Shown here: piece by piece, positions 1-8,100 of the stretch | How the letters are laid out: every line of letters begins with the position of its first letter | Numbering within the stretch: the stretch's first letter is position 1 | Assembly: GCF_014203115.1 (NCBI RefSeq) | Contig: NZ_JACHIJ010000003.1 | Location: 779,501-843,500, forward strand | Reading direction: 5' to 3' | Length of the DNA: 64,000 bases | Source of the DNA: Afipia massiliensis | Lineage (GTDB): Bacteria > Pseudomonadota > Alphaproteobacteria > Rhizobiales > Xanthobacteraceae | Program-made: the position numbers and the translations under genes | The notes under the pieces: generated by a model | The model's input: only the letters and a program-made list of their open reading frames with translations | Told to the model about the DNA's origin: nothing | Databases searched by the model: none

Positions 1-2
1 TC

Positions 3-197
3 CTGCGCTCCAAGGGCATTCTCTCGTTCAAGGGCGACGACGACCGCTATGTATTTCAGGGCGTCCACATGATGCTGGAAGGCGACCACCAGCGGAAATG
101 GAAACAGGACGAGGTACGCGAGAGCCGCCTCGTGTTCATCGGTCGTGAATTGCCGGAACAGGCAATCCGTGACGGCTTCGCGAAAACCATTGCGTGA
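3..197 (+). CDS. CobW/P47K-family GTP-binding protein, C-terminal end (partial)
   Basis: An open frame enters from the left edge and stops at TGA 195-197, giving the last 64 residues. The visible part carries KGILSFKGDDDRYVFQGVHMM and a conserved GxELP-like FIGRELPE segment, typical of the CobW C-terminal domain of metal-chaperone G3E GTPases (COG0523). The GTPase domain itself is off-window, so the metal cannot be inferred. The stop overlaps the start of the next gene (ATG at 197), so the two are translationally coupled. In rhizobia a COG0523 protein beside a WD40 protein is a recurrent pairing, which supports the call. Confidence 0.72.
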   Translation: MRSKGILSFKGDDDRYVFQGVHMMLEGDHQRKWKQDEVRESRLVFIGRELPEQAIRDGFAKTIA

Positions 198-1216
198 TGA
201 CAGACTTCAATCCGGCCCCGGAGACGGCCTCCATCGTCTCCGTCACTGATCGCGTCACGAACGTAAAGCTCGATGCGCCTGCGACCGCCGTACATTTCCT
301 CGGCGACGTTGCGGCGTTCGTCGGTGCGGAAGAAAACGTGACGTTTGCGACCGGCGAAGGCGAAACGAATGTCGTCGCCGTGCATGGCGGCGGCATCCTG
401 TGCTCGGCGTCCGATGGCAAACGCGTCGTGATGGGCGGCGACGACGGCAAGCTGACATCGATCGATGCCAAGTCGAACATCGAAACGCTCGCGACCGACG
501 CCAAGCGCCGCTGGATCGATAACGTCGCCTTGCATGCGGATGGTGCGGTAGCGTGGTCCGCCGGAAAGACGGCCTTTGTCCGGGCGCCGAAGGGCGAAGA
601 GAAATCGGTCGACGTCCCATCGACAGTGGGCGGTTTGGCCTTCGCGCCAAAGGGCGTGCGGCTCGCGGTTGCGCATTACAACGGCGTGACACTGTGGTTT
701 CCCAATATGGGTGCGAAACCCGAATTTCTCGAATGGAAGGGATCGCATCTCGGCGTCACCTTCAGCGCCGACAATCGCTTCCTTGTCACAACGATGCATG
801 AATCGTCGCTGCACGGCTGGCGGCTGGCCGACTCGCGGCACATGCGAATGACTGGCTATCCCGCACGGGTACGCTCGATGTCGTGGAGCGCGGGCGGGAA
901 ATTCCTCGCCACCTCCGGGTCGGACAGCGTCATCCTGTGGCCGTTCGCGAGCAAGGACGGCCCGATGGGCAAGGAGCCGTTGATGCTGGCGCCGCTGCAG
1001 GCCAAGGCGACGGTGGTGGCGTGCAACCCGAAGGAAGAGGTCTTCGCGGTGGGCTACAGCGACGGCACCGTTCTGATGGTGCGCATCGAGGACGGCGCGG
1101 AAATCCTTGTGCGCAGGAATGCGGGCGAGCCGGTTGCGGCGCTGTCATGGAATGCAAAGGGATCGCTGCTCGCTTTTGCAGCCGAAGACGGCGATGCTGG
1201 ACTGCTTGCTCTGTAG
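197..1216 (+). CDS. WD40 repeat protein
   Basis: A 339-aa protein built of repeated beta-propeller blades. Segments such as VALHADGAVAWSAG, LAFAPKGVRLAVAHYNG, VTFSADNRFLVTT and MSWSAGGKFLATSGSDSVILWPF match WD-type blade strands and cover nearly the whole length, consistent with a single seven-blade propeller. There is no signal peptide, so it is probably cytosolic. The ATG at 197 overlaps the TGA of the CobW gene, so I prefer it to the GTG one codon upstream. The role is unknown; WD40 propellers are scaffolds, and the coupling suggests it works with the upstream metal-chaperone GTPase. Transcription may continue into the MgtC-like gene 16 bp downstream. Confidence 0.8.
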   Translation: MTDFNPAPETASIVSVTDRVTNVKLDAPATAVHFLGDVAAFVGAEENVTFATGEGETNVVAVHGGGILCSASDGKRVVMGGDDGKLTSIDAKSNIETLATDAKRRWIDNVALHADGAVAWSAGKTAFVRAPKGEEKSVDVPSTVGGLAFAPKGVRLAVAHYNGVTLWFPNMGAKPEFLEWKGSHLGVTFSADNRFLVTTMHESSLHGWRLADSRHMRMTGYPARVRSMSWSAGGKFLATSGSDSVILWPFASKDGPMGKEPLMLAPLQAKATVVACNPKEEVFAVGYSDGTVLMVRIEDGAEILVRRNAGEPVAALSWNAKGSLLAFAAEDGDAGLLAL

Positions 1217-1232
1217 TGAGTAATCAGGCGCC

Positions 1233-1949
1233 ATGCGCTTCCTGACGACTTTCCAGACCTATGATTTCCTCGACACCCTCGTCAGCCTGACGGCGGCGTT
1301 TGTTCTCGGCACCCTGATCGGAGCCGAGCGCCAGTATCGTCTGCGAACAGCAGGATTGAGAACCAACGTGCTGGTTGCGGTGGGAGCCGCCGCCTTCGTC
1401 GATCTGGCCATGCAGCTTGCCGGCGCCGATGGGGCGGTGCGCGTGATTGCCTATGTGGTGTCCGGGATTGGCTTCCTTGGCGCCGGCGTGATCATGAAGG
1501 AAGGCATGAATGTCCGTGGCCTGAACACCGCCGCGACATTATGGAGTTCAGCGGCGGTCGGTTGCTGCGCCGGAGCGGATATGCTGGCGCAGGCTGTCGC
1601 GCTGACGGTGTTCGTGCTTGCGGGCAATACGCTGCTGCGGCCGCTGGTCAATGCGATCAACCGCAGTCCGCTGGACGCGCGCGCGTCGGAAGCGACCTAC
1701 GAATTCAGGCTTACCGTGGATACCGCATCGATGGATGCAGTGCGCGAGCTTCTGGTTGAGAAGTTGGAAGCGGCACACTACCCGGTGAGCGATGTCAATG
1801 TCATTGATCGTGCCGAGGGCGTCGTTGAAATCGCCGCCACGCTCGTGAGCACGGCGGTCGAAGCCAAAGAACTCGATGCCGTCACAGCCGATCTGGCGCG
1901 GCGGCCCGGCGTTCGGCACGCGACATGGGATGTCAGCACCAAGGACTGA
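1233..1949 (+). CDS. MgtC/SapB family membrane protein
   Basis: A 238-aa inner-membrane protein. The N-terminal ~140 residues contain about four to five hydrophobic helices and the family signature: LGTLIGAERQYRLRTAGLRTNVLVAVG-type sequence followed by GIGFLGAGVIMKEG and RGLNTAATLWSSAAVG. The C-terminal ~90 residues form a soluble ACT-like regulatory domain, as in the longer MgtC homologues. MgtC proteins are linked to growth at low Mg2+ and inhibit the F1Fo ATPase in pathogens; the free-living role is less clear. The gene is 16 bp after the WD40 gene and may be co-transcribed with it. Confidence 0.88.
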   Translation: MRFLTTFQTYDFLDTLVSLTAAFVLGTLIGAERQYRLRTAGLRTNVLVAVGAAAFVDLAMQLAGADGAVRVIAYVVSGIGFLGAGVIMKEGMNVRGLNTAATLWSSAAVGCCAGADMLAQAVALTVFVLAGNTLLRPLVNAINRSPLDARASEATYEFRLTVDTASMDAVRELLVEKLEAAHYPVSDVNVIDRAEGVVEIAATLVSTAVEAKELDAVTADLARRPGVRHATWDVSTKD

Positions 1950-2098
1950 ATTCGCGACATGGCATCGCCAGTCGCCAAGATGGTTCCGCGTTTTCATTCA
2001 CAATTCATTGAGTGCGACACCGCGGGCACCGGCAAATGCCGGAACCATCGTTGTGACCATCCGTTGGCTCTGTTCATGGGCGATGAACGGGTGCCGAG

Positions 2099-2434
2099 AT
2101 GACTCCAGATGAAAAGCGACGAACCAATCGAATCGATTTCATCCTGTCCGCGATTTTGATCGCGGGCGGACTGACGTTGTCAGGTATTTCGCTGATGCAA
2201 CTGGCGTCGCATGGTCAAATCCAGTTCGCGCAGACAACGCAGCCGTCTGAGCCTTCTCCGTCCGTTCCGGCTGGTAAGAGTGATGGTCCTGCAGAGCCGA
2301 TGCCGGGCGGCACAAGGCCCACAACTCCCGCGCCTGAGCCAGCGCGGCCCGATGCCGATGCTCAGAAGAGCGGCGCGAAGCCGGCGCTTCCGCCTGCGCC
2401 TGCAGAGAAAATGGGCGAGCCGATCAAGAACTAG
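2099..2434 (+). CDS. Small membrane-anchored Pro/Ala-rich protein, unknown function
   Basis: A 111-aa protein with a charged N-terminus (DEKRRTNRIDF), one hydrophobic segment at about residues 12-33 (ILSAILIAGGLTLSGISLM) and a Pro/Ala/Glu-rich low-complexity tail of about 70 residues. This is the layout of a single-pass inner-membrane protein with a disordered periplasmic tail. No domain is recognised. It lies 149 bp after mgtC and ends 34 bp before a strong hairpin shared with the convergent homospermidine synthase gene. Codon use in the first third looks coding; the tail could be inflated by GC-rich sequence, so the gene is probable rather than certain. Confidence 0.55.
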   Translation: MTPDEKRRTNRIDFILSAILIAGGLTLSGISLMQLASHGQIQFAQTTQPSEPSPSVPAGKSDGPAEPMPGGTRPTTPAPEPARPDADAQKSGAKPALPPAPAEKMGEPIKN

Positions 2435-2467
2435 CGACCAAAAAGCCAGAGCCAAACCGCACAAACA

Positions 2468-2497
2468 AGAAAGGCCAGACGCATGTCTGGCCTTTCT
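2468..2497. terminator. Bidirectional intrinsic terminator
   Basis: A perfect 13-bp stem (2468-2480 with 2485-2497) with loop GCAT, flanked by A-rich sequence on the left and T-rich sequence on the right. It lies between the convergent small membrane protein gene and homospermidine synthase and can serve both strands. Confidence 0.8.
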
Positions 2498-2520
2498 GCA
2501 TTTCATGACGGCTGATCCAG

Positions 2521-3957
2521 TCAGCGCACCAGAACATTCCGGAACTGCCACGGATCGCTGGTGTCGATGTCTTCCGGGAACAGACCCGGACGATCCGTCA
2601 GCGGCGTCCAGTCGGTGTAATAGCCCTTCACCGGCCCGAGATATGGCTTCTGGATTTCCAGCAGGCGATCGAAATCCATCTCGTCGGCTTCGACAATGCC
2701 GGCGTTCGGGTTTTCCAGTGCCCACACCATGCCGCCGAGTACGGCGGAGGTCACCTGCAGGCCAGTGGCGTTCTGATAGGGCGCGAGTTTCCGCGTTTCC
2801 TCGATGGAGAGCTGCGAGCCGTACCAGTAGGCATTGTTGTCGTGCCCGAACAGCAGCACGCCGAGCTCGTCGATGCCATCGACAATCTCGGTCTCGTCGA
2901 GAATGTGATGCTTCTCCTGCGCCTTGGCTGCGCGGCCGAACATTTCGTGCAGCGAGAGCACTGCATCATCCGCAGGGTGATAGGCATAGTGACAAGTCGG
3001 CCGGTAGACGACCGCGCCGGATGCATCGCGCACCGTGAAATAGTCGGAGATCGAGATTGACTCGTTGTGGGTGACAAGGAACCCGTATTGCGCCCCGCGG
3101 GTCGGACACCAGGAGCGCACGCGCGTGTCGGCGCCGGGCTGCATCAGATAGATCGCCGCGCCGCAACCGGCTTCGTGGGTGTGTGCATTCTCGGGCATCC
3201 ACTTTTCATGGGTGCCCCAGCCGAGTTCGGACGGCTGCACGCCTTCCGACAGGAAGCCTTCCACCGACCACGTGTTGACGAATACGTCCGGCTCTTTCGG
3301 CTTCTTCGAGCGCTGGGTGTCGCGTTCGGCGATGTGGATACCTTTGATGCCGGCCTGGCGCATCAGGTCCGCCCATTCGGCCTTGGTCTTTGGCTTCGGG
3401 GCATTGAGCTTGAGGTCATTGGCCACATTCAGCAAGGCCTGCTTGACGAAGAACGAGACCATGCCGGGGTTGGCGCCACAGCAGGAGACGGCCGTCGTCG
3501 AGCCTGCGGGACGGGCCCTCTTTGCGGCCAGCGTGTTCTCGCGCAGGGCGTAGTTGGAGCGCGCTTCCGGGCCCTTCGACGCATCGAAATAGAAGCCGAG
3601 CCAGGGCTCATTGACCGTGTCGATATAGAGCGCGCCGAGTTCGTTGCAGAGCTCCATGATGTCGGTGGAGCCGGTATCGACCGAAAGATTGACGCAGAAA
3701 CCCTGGCCACTGCCTTCGGCGAGCAGCGGAGTCAGCAGTTCGCGGTAATTGTCCTTGGTCACGCCCTGCTGGATGAAGCGCACATTGTGCTTCTCGCAAT
3801 GTGCCTTGCGGCCTTCGTCCTTGGGATCGATCACCGTGATGCGCGACTTGTCGTAATCGAGATGCCGCTCGATCATCGGCAGAGTGCCTTTGCCGATTGA
3901 GCCGAAGCCGATCATGACGATGGGGCCGCTGATGCGCGCGTGAATGGGGGATGTCAT
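2521..3957 (-). CDS. hss: Homospermidine synthase
   Basis: A 478-aa enzyme that makes sym-homospermidine from putrescine (or spermidine plus putrescine) using NAD+, the main long polyamine in many alphaproteobacteria. It has an N-terminal Rossmann motif GFGSIGKG near residues 17-24 and the saccharopine-dehydrogenase-like fold, with CGANPGMVS and a long C-terminal catalytic part; the length matches the family (~475 aa). I chose the ATG at 3957 rather than the adjacent GTG because a GGAG lies 8 nt upstream. Ornithine decarboxylase, which supplies putrescine, is encoded 2.6 kb away on the same strand, so this neighbourhood covers the pathway from ornithine to homospermidine. Confidence 0.93.
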   Translation of the reverse strand: MTSPIHARISGPIVMIGFGSIGKGTLPMIERHLDYDKSRITVIDPKDEGRKAHCEKHNVRFIQQGVTKDNYRELLTPLLAEGSGQGFCVNLSVDTGSTDIMELCNELGALYIDTVNEPWLGFYFDASKGPEARSNYALRENTLAAKRARPAGSTTAVSCCGANPGMVSFFVKQALLNVANDLKLNAPKPKTKAEWADLMRQAGIKGIHIAERDTQRSKKPKEPDVFVNTWSVEGFLSEGVQPSELGWGTHEKWMPENAHTHEAGCGAAIYLMQPGADTRVRSWCPTRGAQYGFLVTHNESISISDYFTVRDASGAVVYRPTCHYAYHPADDAVLSLHEMFGRAAKAQEKHHILDETEIVDGIDELGVLLFGHDNNAYWYGSQLSIEETRKLAPYQNATGLQVTSAVLGGMVWALENPNAGIVEADEMDFDRLLEIQKPYLGPVKGYYTDWTPLTDRPGLFPEDIDTSDPWQFRNVLVR

Positions 3958-4066
3958 CACTGAAACTCCGAAGATCGCAGGGGAAGGCAGCCGCGAAGGA
4001 CTTACGGCAACTTGGGGATGACGGCAACGGGGCCGTGCCGTCAGGGGTTTTCATAAAATCGTCGTG

Positions 4067-4092
4067 TGGGCGATCCGGGATCGGATCGCCCA
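4067..4092 (-). terminator. Intrinsic terminator-like hairpin after the Rnk-like pair
   Basis: A perfect 10-bp stem (4067-4076 with 4083-4092) with a 6-nt loop, 12 bp downstream of the stop of the first Rnk-like gene on the minus strand. A short TTTT run follows a little further on. Confidence 0.6.
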
Positions 4093-4104
4093 TCAGTATC
4101 GTGG

Positions 4105-4512
4105 CTATTTGACCTTGAGCACGGTCAGGGATCGCCAGCCTCCTGCCGGGGTCTGGAACTCGATGGTCTGCCCGACCGACAGGCCGATCAGCGCCGCACC
4201 GATCGGCGTCAGAATGGAGATCTTTCCGGCGTCGACATTCGCGGCCTCTGGATAAACCAGCGTCACCGACCGTTCCTGGCCGCTGATGTCGTCGCGGAAG
4301 GTGACGTCGGATTCCATCGCGACGAGGCCCGGCAGCAATCGTGCATCCGGCAAAATCTCCGCGCGCTCGATTTCGCGCGCGAGGAAATCGCAGGTCTGCG
4401 GATATTTTTCCGATGCGGCTTCAGCGATGTTGCGCAGCCGATCGACGTCGCACATGCGCAGGGAGATCGGAGGCAGTTCCGGGTGCAGGTAGTTGATCAT
4501 GTTCATCACCAT
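4105..4512 (-). CDS. Rnk/GreA-C-like elongation-factor domain protein (copy 1)
   Basis: A 135-aa protein whose C-terminal half has the GreA/GreB/Rnk FKBP-like fold signature: a beta-strand set ending in ISILTPIGAALIGLSVGQTIEF. The N-terminal ~55 residues are helical (DVDRLRNIAEAASEKYPQTCDFLAREIERAEIL), shorter than a GreA coiled coil, as in 'regulator of nucleoside diphosphate kinase' (Rnk). Rnk-like proteins bind RNA polymerase near the secondary channel. The ATG at 4512 shares one base with the TGA of the upstream paralogue, so the two are translationally coupled. Whether it modulates transcription here is inferred from family only. Confidence 0.82.
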   Translation of the reverse strand: MVMNMINYLHPELPPISLRMCDVDRLRNIAEAASEKYPQTCDFLAREIERAEILPDARLLPGLVAMESDVTFRDDISGQERSVTLVYPEAANVDAGKISILTPIGAALIGLSVGQTIEFQTPAGGWRSLTVLKVK

Positions 4513-4997
4513 CAAGCGGCTGTGGGACCTGGACGGTCGGGGTTGTTGTTGTCGGTTCGGTGCGCGGACCTCATGGACCGCCGCTGCAAAAGAGAAATCA
4601 CGCCGGCGGGCGGATCGAGATTCTCCACCGCGGCGATATGCGGAACGCCATCAAAGCCGACGTAACGGATGCGCGAACCGGCATGCAGGCCGATCAGTGC
4701 TGCCCCTAACGGTGAGAGCACGGACAGATGAAGCGCGCTGTTACGGAAGCCTTCCGGAAGAACCAGGACGCGGCTTTCCAGCGGTTCGTTTTCGTCCGCG
4801 CGAAATGTCACCCAGTCATCGAGCCGGACGCAGCGGTCCGGCACGAAGGCTGGCTCATACACTGTCGCTCGCTCGATTTCGGTGAGCAGGAAGCGGCCGA
4901 TCGGATGGCGCTTGCTGACGGCTTCTACCGCCACCCTTTTCAGGCGGCTGAAATCGCCGGACGCGATGCTGACCGGTGGAATAGGCTCTGACATCAT
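4512..4997 (-). CDS. Rnk/GreA-C-like elongation-factor domain protein (copy 2)
   Basis: A paralogue of the next gene on the same strand, about 161 aa from the ATG at 4997 (4994 is equally possible; an upstream in-frame ATG at 5060 would add 21 poorly conserved residues). It repeats the same architecture: helical N-terminus (FSRLKRVAVEAVSKRHPIGRFLLTEIERA) then the beta domain ending LSVLSPLGAALIGLHAGSRI. The C-terminus runs 35 residues past the domain into a basic Arg/Asn/Pro tail that copy 1 lacks. The TGATG junction with copy 1 implies co-translation. The pair looks like a tandem duplication that has diverged. Confidence 0.8.
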   Translation of the reverse strand: MMSEPIPPVSIASGDFSRLKRVAVEAVSKRHPIGRFLLTEIERATVYEPAFVPDRCVRLDDWVTFRADENEPLESRVLVLPEGFRNSALHLSVLSPLGAALIGLHAGSRIRYVGFDGVPHIAAVENLDPPAGVISLLQRRSMRSAHRTDNNNPDRPGPTAA

Positions 4998-5234
4998 GAC
5001 GTGCCTCACAACGGAACGCATCGGCACAAACAGTGCCGCGCGACTTTCGTGATTCAATTTTTGCGGGGATGAAACGAACTGCAAACTACCCGGAACGGCG
5101 CAAACGCGCGTCCGCCCGGGTCACCGTCCAGTTTGGAGGCGACCTGCGCGAAACAGCGAGTGGTTGGTGCAGACGTTCGACATGATCAGCTTAAGGTAGG
5201 GGCGATGGCCGGAAAGTCAACGGATAGGCTGCGA

Positions 5235-5265
5235 CAAGATGGCCCGGAAAAGTCGGGCCATCTTG
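5235..5265 (-). terminator. Intrinsic terminator-like hairpin after ridA
   Basis: A perfect 12-bp stem (5235-5246 with 5254-5265) with a 7-nt loop, 22 bp downstream of the RidA stop codon. The T run is poor, so it may act more as a 3'-end stabilising hairpin. Confidence 0.55.
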
Positions 5266-5286
5266 TAGAGATGCTTAGGAGAAAAA

Positions 5287-5676
5287 TCAGGCGCTGCGGC
5301 GCTTGGCCGTGACTTCGATTTCGACCTTCATCTCGGGCTTATAGAGGGCGGAGACCGCAACGATCGTTGCCGCCGGCCGGATGTCGCCGAGCGTTTCACC
5401 GCACACAGCGAACACCGCGTCGAAGTCCTTGGCGTCGGTGACGTAGTAGGTCGCGCGCACGAGGTCGGCCATCTCGAAGCCGCCTTCCTTCAACGCGATG
5501 GCGATGGTCTTGAAGCAGTTGCGGGTCTGCTCGGCCACGTCTTCGGGCAGGACTTTCGTGACGGGATCATAGCCCGTGGTTCCGGCGACGAAACAGAGAT
5601 CGCCGTCGACGACGGCGCGGCTGTAGCCCGCTATCTTTTCGAAGGGCGATCCGGATGAAATCAGGCGGCGGGACAT
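5287..5676 (-). CDS. RidA family protein (YjgF/YER057c/UK114)
   Basis: A 129-aa single-domain protein of usual RidA size. It carries the hallmarks SPFEKIAGYSRAVVDGDLCFVAGTTG at the N-terminus and a conserved strand-turn VRATYYVTDAKDF; the late arginine that binds the substrate carboxylate in active deaminases appears as DIRPAATIVAV, with R in the expected place. Active RidA proteins hydrolyse reactive enamine/imine intermediates from PLP enzymes. It stands between the Rnk-like pair and a GNAT gene, all on the minus strand with hairpins separating them, so it is probably monocistronic. Confidence 0.9.
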   Translation of the reverse strand: MSRRLISSGSPFEKIAGYSRAVVDGDLCFVAGTTGYDPVTKVLPEDVAEQTRNCFKTIAIALKEGGFEMADLVRATYYVTDAKDFDAVFAVCGETLGDIRPAATIVAVSALYKPEMKVEIEVTAKRRSA

Positions 5677-5699
5677 CGGTTTTTCCTTGTGACAGCAGA

Positions 5700-5728
5700 A
5701 TTGCGGGGCTCATTTCAGGCCCCGCAAT
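5700..5728 (-). terminator. Intrinsic terminator-like hairpin after the GNAT gene
   Basis: A perfect 10-bp GC-rich stem (5700-5709 with 5719-5728) with a 9-nt loop, 20 bp downstream of the acetyltransferase stop on the minus strand; TTCT follows it. Confidence 0.65.
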
Positions 5729-5748
5729 GCCGGGTCTTTGCGCTCAAA

Positions 5749-6366
5749 TCAAGCGGCCTGAATGAGAAGCTTTCGAGCTTTGTCACCCGTGCGGATGCGC
5801 GGCCGCCGGGCTTTCGTGCCGGTCGCCGCGATCATACCCCAGGCCTCATCCAGCGCGCCGTCCCGCAGTTCCACCGCCAGCAGCCGGTCGCGCTCGAACG
5901 GGCCGGGCAACGCCAGTTCGCCGGTCTTCTCGGCTGAGAAGCCGAAGCGGGCGTAGTAGGCCGCGTCGCCGCGCAGGATGACCGCGCCATGGCCGCGGGC
6001 TTTCGCCGCCGCCAGCGCGTGAGTCATCAACGCCGCGCCGACGCCGAGCTTGCGGCAGGAGGCGTCGACCGCGAGCGGGCCGAGCACCAGCGCCGGAATG
6101 CCGCCGGCGCTGACGTGCCACAACCGCACGGTGCCGACCACGCGCCCCTCATGCACCGCGGAGAAGGCGAGGCCTTCGGCGGGCGCACGTCCATCGCGCA
6201 GGCGCTGGCAGGTGCGCGCATGACGGCCTTCGCCGAAGCTCGCATCCAGCAGCGCTTCACGCGCAACGACGTCCGAAGCACGCTCCGCACGGATCGCGAA
6301 CGGAGCGGTATCGGTGGTGAGGGCAGCAGTCGTCTTCCAAACAGCAGTCGCTTTAAGAGCAGTCAT
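5749..6366 (-). CDS. GNAT family N-acetyltransferase
   Basis: A 205-aa protein with a GCN5-type acyl-CoA fold. The pyrophosphate-binding motif is seen as LGPLAVDASCRKLGVGAALMTHALAAA (R/Q-x-x-G-x-G/A pattern), followed by GHGAVILRGDAAYYARFGFS, typical of the YhbS-like subgroup, and a basic C-terminal extension of about 35 residues. The substrate is unknown; close YhbS-type proteins are annotated only as acetyltransferases. The start ATG at 6366 is the first in frame and gives the expected length. It is downstream of ornithine decarboxylase on the same strand but separated by a hairpin and an extragenic repeat. Confidence 0.85.
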   Translation of the reverse strand: MTALKATAVWKTTAALTTDTAPFAIRAERASDVVAREALLDASFGEGRHARTCQRLRDGRAPAEGLAFSAVHEGRVVGTVRLWHVSAGGIPALVLGPLAVDASCRKLGVGAALMTHALAAAKARGHGAVILRGDAAYYARFGFSAEKTGELALPGPFERDRLLAVELRDGALDEAWGMIAATGTKARRPRIRTGDKARKLLIQAA

Positions 6367-6438
6367 GGCACGTCAGTCCCCACTCCAAACGGCAGGCTGC
6401 CGCGGAGTGTTGTCAGCAAAATCGCGATGTGACGGGAT

Positions 6439-6460
6439 GGGAGCCGGCGGACCGGCTCCC
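6439..6460. terminator. GC-rich hairpin between odc and the GNAT gene
   Basis: A perfect 9-bp stem (6439-6447 with 6452-6460) and 4-nt loop. A GTTTTC run follows on the plus strand, so it is a better terminator on plus than on minus; on minus it may simply stabilise the decarboxylase transcript end. Confidence 0.45.
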
Positions 6461-6475
6461 GTTTTCTTGAAAGAA

Positions 6476-6526
6476 CCGGATGCACTCGGGCGCAAAACCG
6501 GTTCCCACTTTTGCTAGCGCATCCGG
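6476..6526. repeat. Short extragenic palindrome (alphaproteobacterial family)
   Basis: Inverted ends CCGGATGC/GCATCCGG enclose an inner core with CGCAAAACCGG and CCCACTTTTG. This is the widely distributed rhizobial intergenic element with an 'AAAACCGG...CCCACTTTT' core, related to the element at 37505-37551. It lies 9 bp from the ornithine decarboxylase stop. Confidence 0.6.
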
Positions 6527-6535
6527 CGCGAGCGA

Positions 6536-7678
6536 TCAGATGTGGTAGGTCTTCAGCGGCGGGATGCCGTTGAAAGCCACCGACGAGTACGTCGACGTAT
6601 ACGCACCCGTGCCTTCGATCAGCAGCTTGTCGCCGATCTCGAGCGTGACGGGCAGCGGGTACGGCACCTTCTCGTACAGCACGTCTGCGGAGTCGCAGGT
6701 CGGGCCGGCGAGAATGCACGGAGCCATATCCGCGCCGTCATGCGGCGTGCGGATCGCGTAACGGATCGACTCGTCCATCGTCTCGGCGAGACCGCCGAAC
6801 TTGCCGATGTCGAGATAGACCCAGCGGTTCTCGTCGTCGTCGCTCTTCTTCGAGATCAGAACGACTTCCGTCTCGATGATGCCCGCGTTGCCGACCATGC
6901 CGCGGCCCGGCTCGATGATGGTCTCCGGGATCTGGTTGCCGAAGTGCTTGCGAAGCGCACGGAAGATCGACCGGCCGTACTGCACGACCGGAGGAACGTC
7001 CTTGAGGTACTTCGTCGGGAATCCGCCGCCCATGTTGACCATGGACAGGTTGATTCCACGCTCGGCACAGTCACGGAACACCGTCGAGGCCATCGCCAGC
7101 GCACGGTCCCACGCCTTCACCTTGCGCTGCTGCGAGCCGACATGGAACGAGATTCCATAAGGCTCCAGGCCCAGACGCTTGGCGAGGTCGAGCACGTCGA
7201 CAGCCATCTCCGGATCGCAACCGAACTTGCGCGACAGCGGCCATTCGGCGCCTGCGCAATCGTAAAGAATGCGGCAGAACACCTTCGCGCCGGGGGCGGC
7301 GCGGGCGACCTTCTCGACTTCTGCCGAGCAGTCCACTGCGAACATGCGGATGCCGAGCGCGAAGGCGCGCGCGATGTCACGCTCCTTCTTGATCGTGTTG
7401 CCATAGGAGACGCGGTCCGGCGTCGCACCGGCAGCCAGCGCCATTTCGATTTCGGCGACGGTCGCGGTGTCGAAGCACGAGCCCATCGAGGCCAGCAGCG
7501 ACAGCACTTCAGGCGACGGGTTTGCCTTGACCGCATAGAACACACGGCTATCCGGCAACGCCTGCGCGAAGGTCTGGTAGTTGTCGCGCACGACTTCGAG
7601 GTCGACGACGAGACATGGCTCGGTGTCGAGGCCCTCGCTGCGGCGGTTGCGCAGGAATTCCTGGATACGGTCGGTCAT
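6536..7678 (-). CDS. Ornithine (lysine/ornithine) decarboxylase, fold type III
   Basis: A 380-aa PLP enzyme that decarboxylates ornithine to putrescine. The PLP lysine lies in FYAVKANPSPEVL (about residue 50), with HVGSQ in the barrel, the GGGFP phosphate-binding loop, EPGRGMVGNAG, and the C-terminal catalytic cysteine in GPTCDSADVLYE. This is the eukaryote-like alanine-racemase-fold family used by alphaproteobacteria, some members of which also accept lysine. The ATG at 7678 is chosen because MTDRIQEFL begins the family alignment and GGGGAGAG lies just upstream. A 630-bp untranslated region precedes it (see the speF leader). It supplies putrescine for homospermidine synthase nearby. Confidence 0.93.
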   Translation of the reverse strand: MTDRIQEFLRNRRSEGLDTEPCLVVDLEVVRDNYQTFAQALPDSRVFYAVKANPSPEVLSLLASMGSCFDTATVAEIEMALAAGATPDRVSYGNTIKKERDIARAFALGIRMFAVDCSAEVEKVARAAPGAKVFCRILYDCAGAEWPLSRKFGCDPEMAVDVLDLAKRLGLEPYGISFHVGSQQRKVKAWDRALAMASTVFRDCAERGINLSMVNMGGGFPTKYLKDVPPVVQYGRSIFRALRKHFGNQIPETIIEPGRGMVGNAGIIETEVVLISKKSDDDENRWVYLDIGKFGGLAETMDESIRYAIRTPHDGADMAPCILAGPTCDSADVLYEKVPYPLPVTLEIGDKLLIEGTGAYTSTYSSVAFNGIPPLKTYHI

Positions 7679-8100
7679 AGCACTCTCCCCAAACGGCCCT
7701 GCGACGGACCGTCCAAAAAAATGATGTCGGGTATGAGCGCTTTGGCTGTCACGCGATGGAGGCGCGACCGAGCCATAACACTCAGACCAAACTGTGCTGC
7801 CGTGGATTGGTTGGGAAAGCTCCCGCCCGCACACCTGGCAATGAAGGACAAGCCTCTTCGGTATTCGCGCTGGCTGATGGAAAGCCAACAGAGACCAAAA
7901 AAGCCCGATCCGTCGTTGCTTTAAGTCGCGTCCCCCGTTGAGAGCGGGGTGCGCCGGTTCGCCTCCGGCTGCCAGTCACGGTTGCAAGGAGCAAAGTCAC
8001 CTTCAACGGCATCCCTGGAGAGAGATGCTGGCCTCTTAAGTCTAGACTGACCTAAGTGACCCTCGGCTTCTTCGTCCCTTGGCGGCTGTCCGGCCTCTTG
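7679..8100 (-). ncRNA. Candidate speF-type leader RNA of ornithine decarboxylase
   Basis: Ornithine decarboxylase genes of alphaproteobacteria are preceded by a long conserved cis-regulatory RNA (the speF motif). Here 630 bp separate the start codon from the next gene, and the segment nearest the gene is rich in paired GC blocks. On the minus strand these include GCCGG...CCGGC around 7950-7970, followed by an ACCCC/GGGG pairing and the sequence GGGACGCGACTTAAAGC. A 76-codon open frame starting with ATG at 8012 and ending at 7782 overlaps this RNA and could be a leader peptide. Boundaries are approximate; I recognise the arrangement and general sequence but cannot run a covariance model. Confidence 0.5.

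Noticed and set aside
7782-8012. 76-codon frame in the decarboxylase leader as an ordinary gene
   Set aside because: It overlaps the presumed regulatory RNA and lacks a recognised domain, so it is mentioned only as a possible leader peptide.
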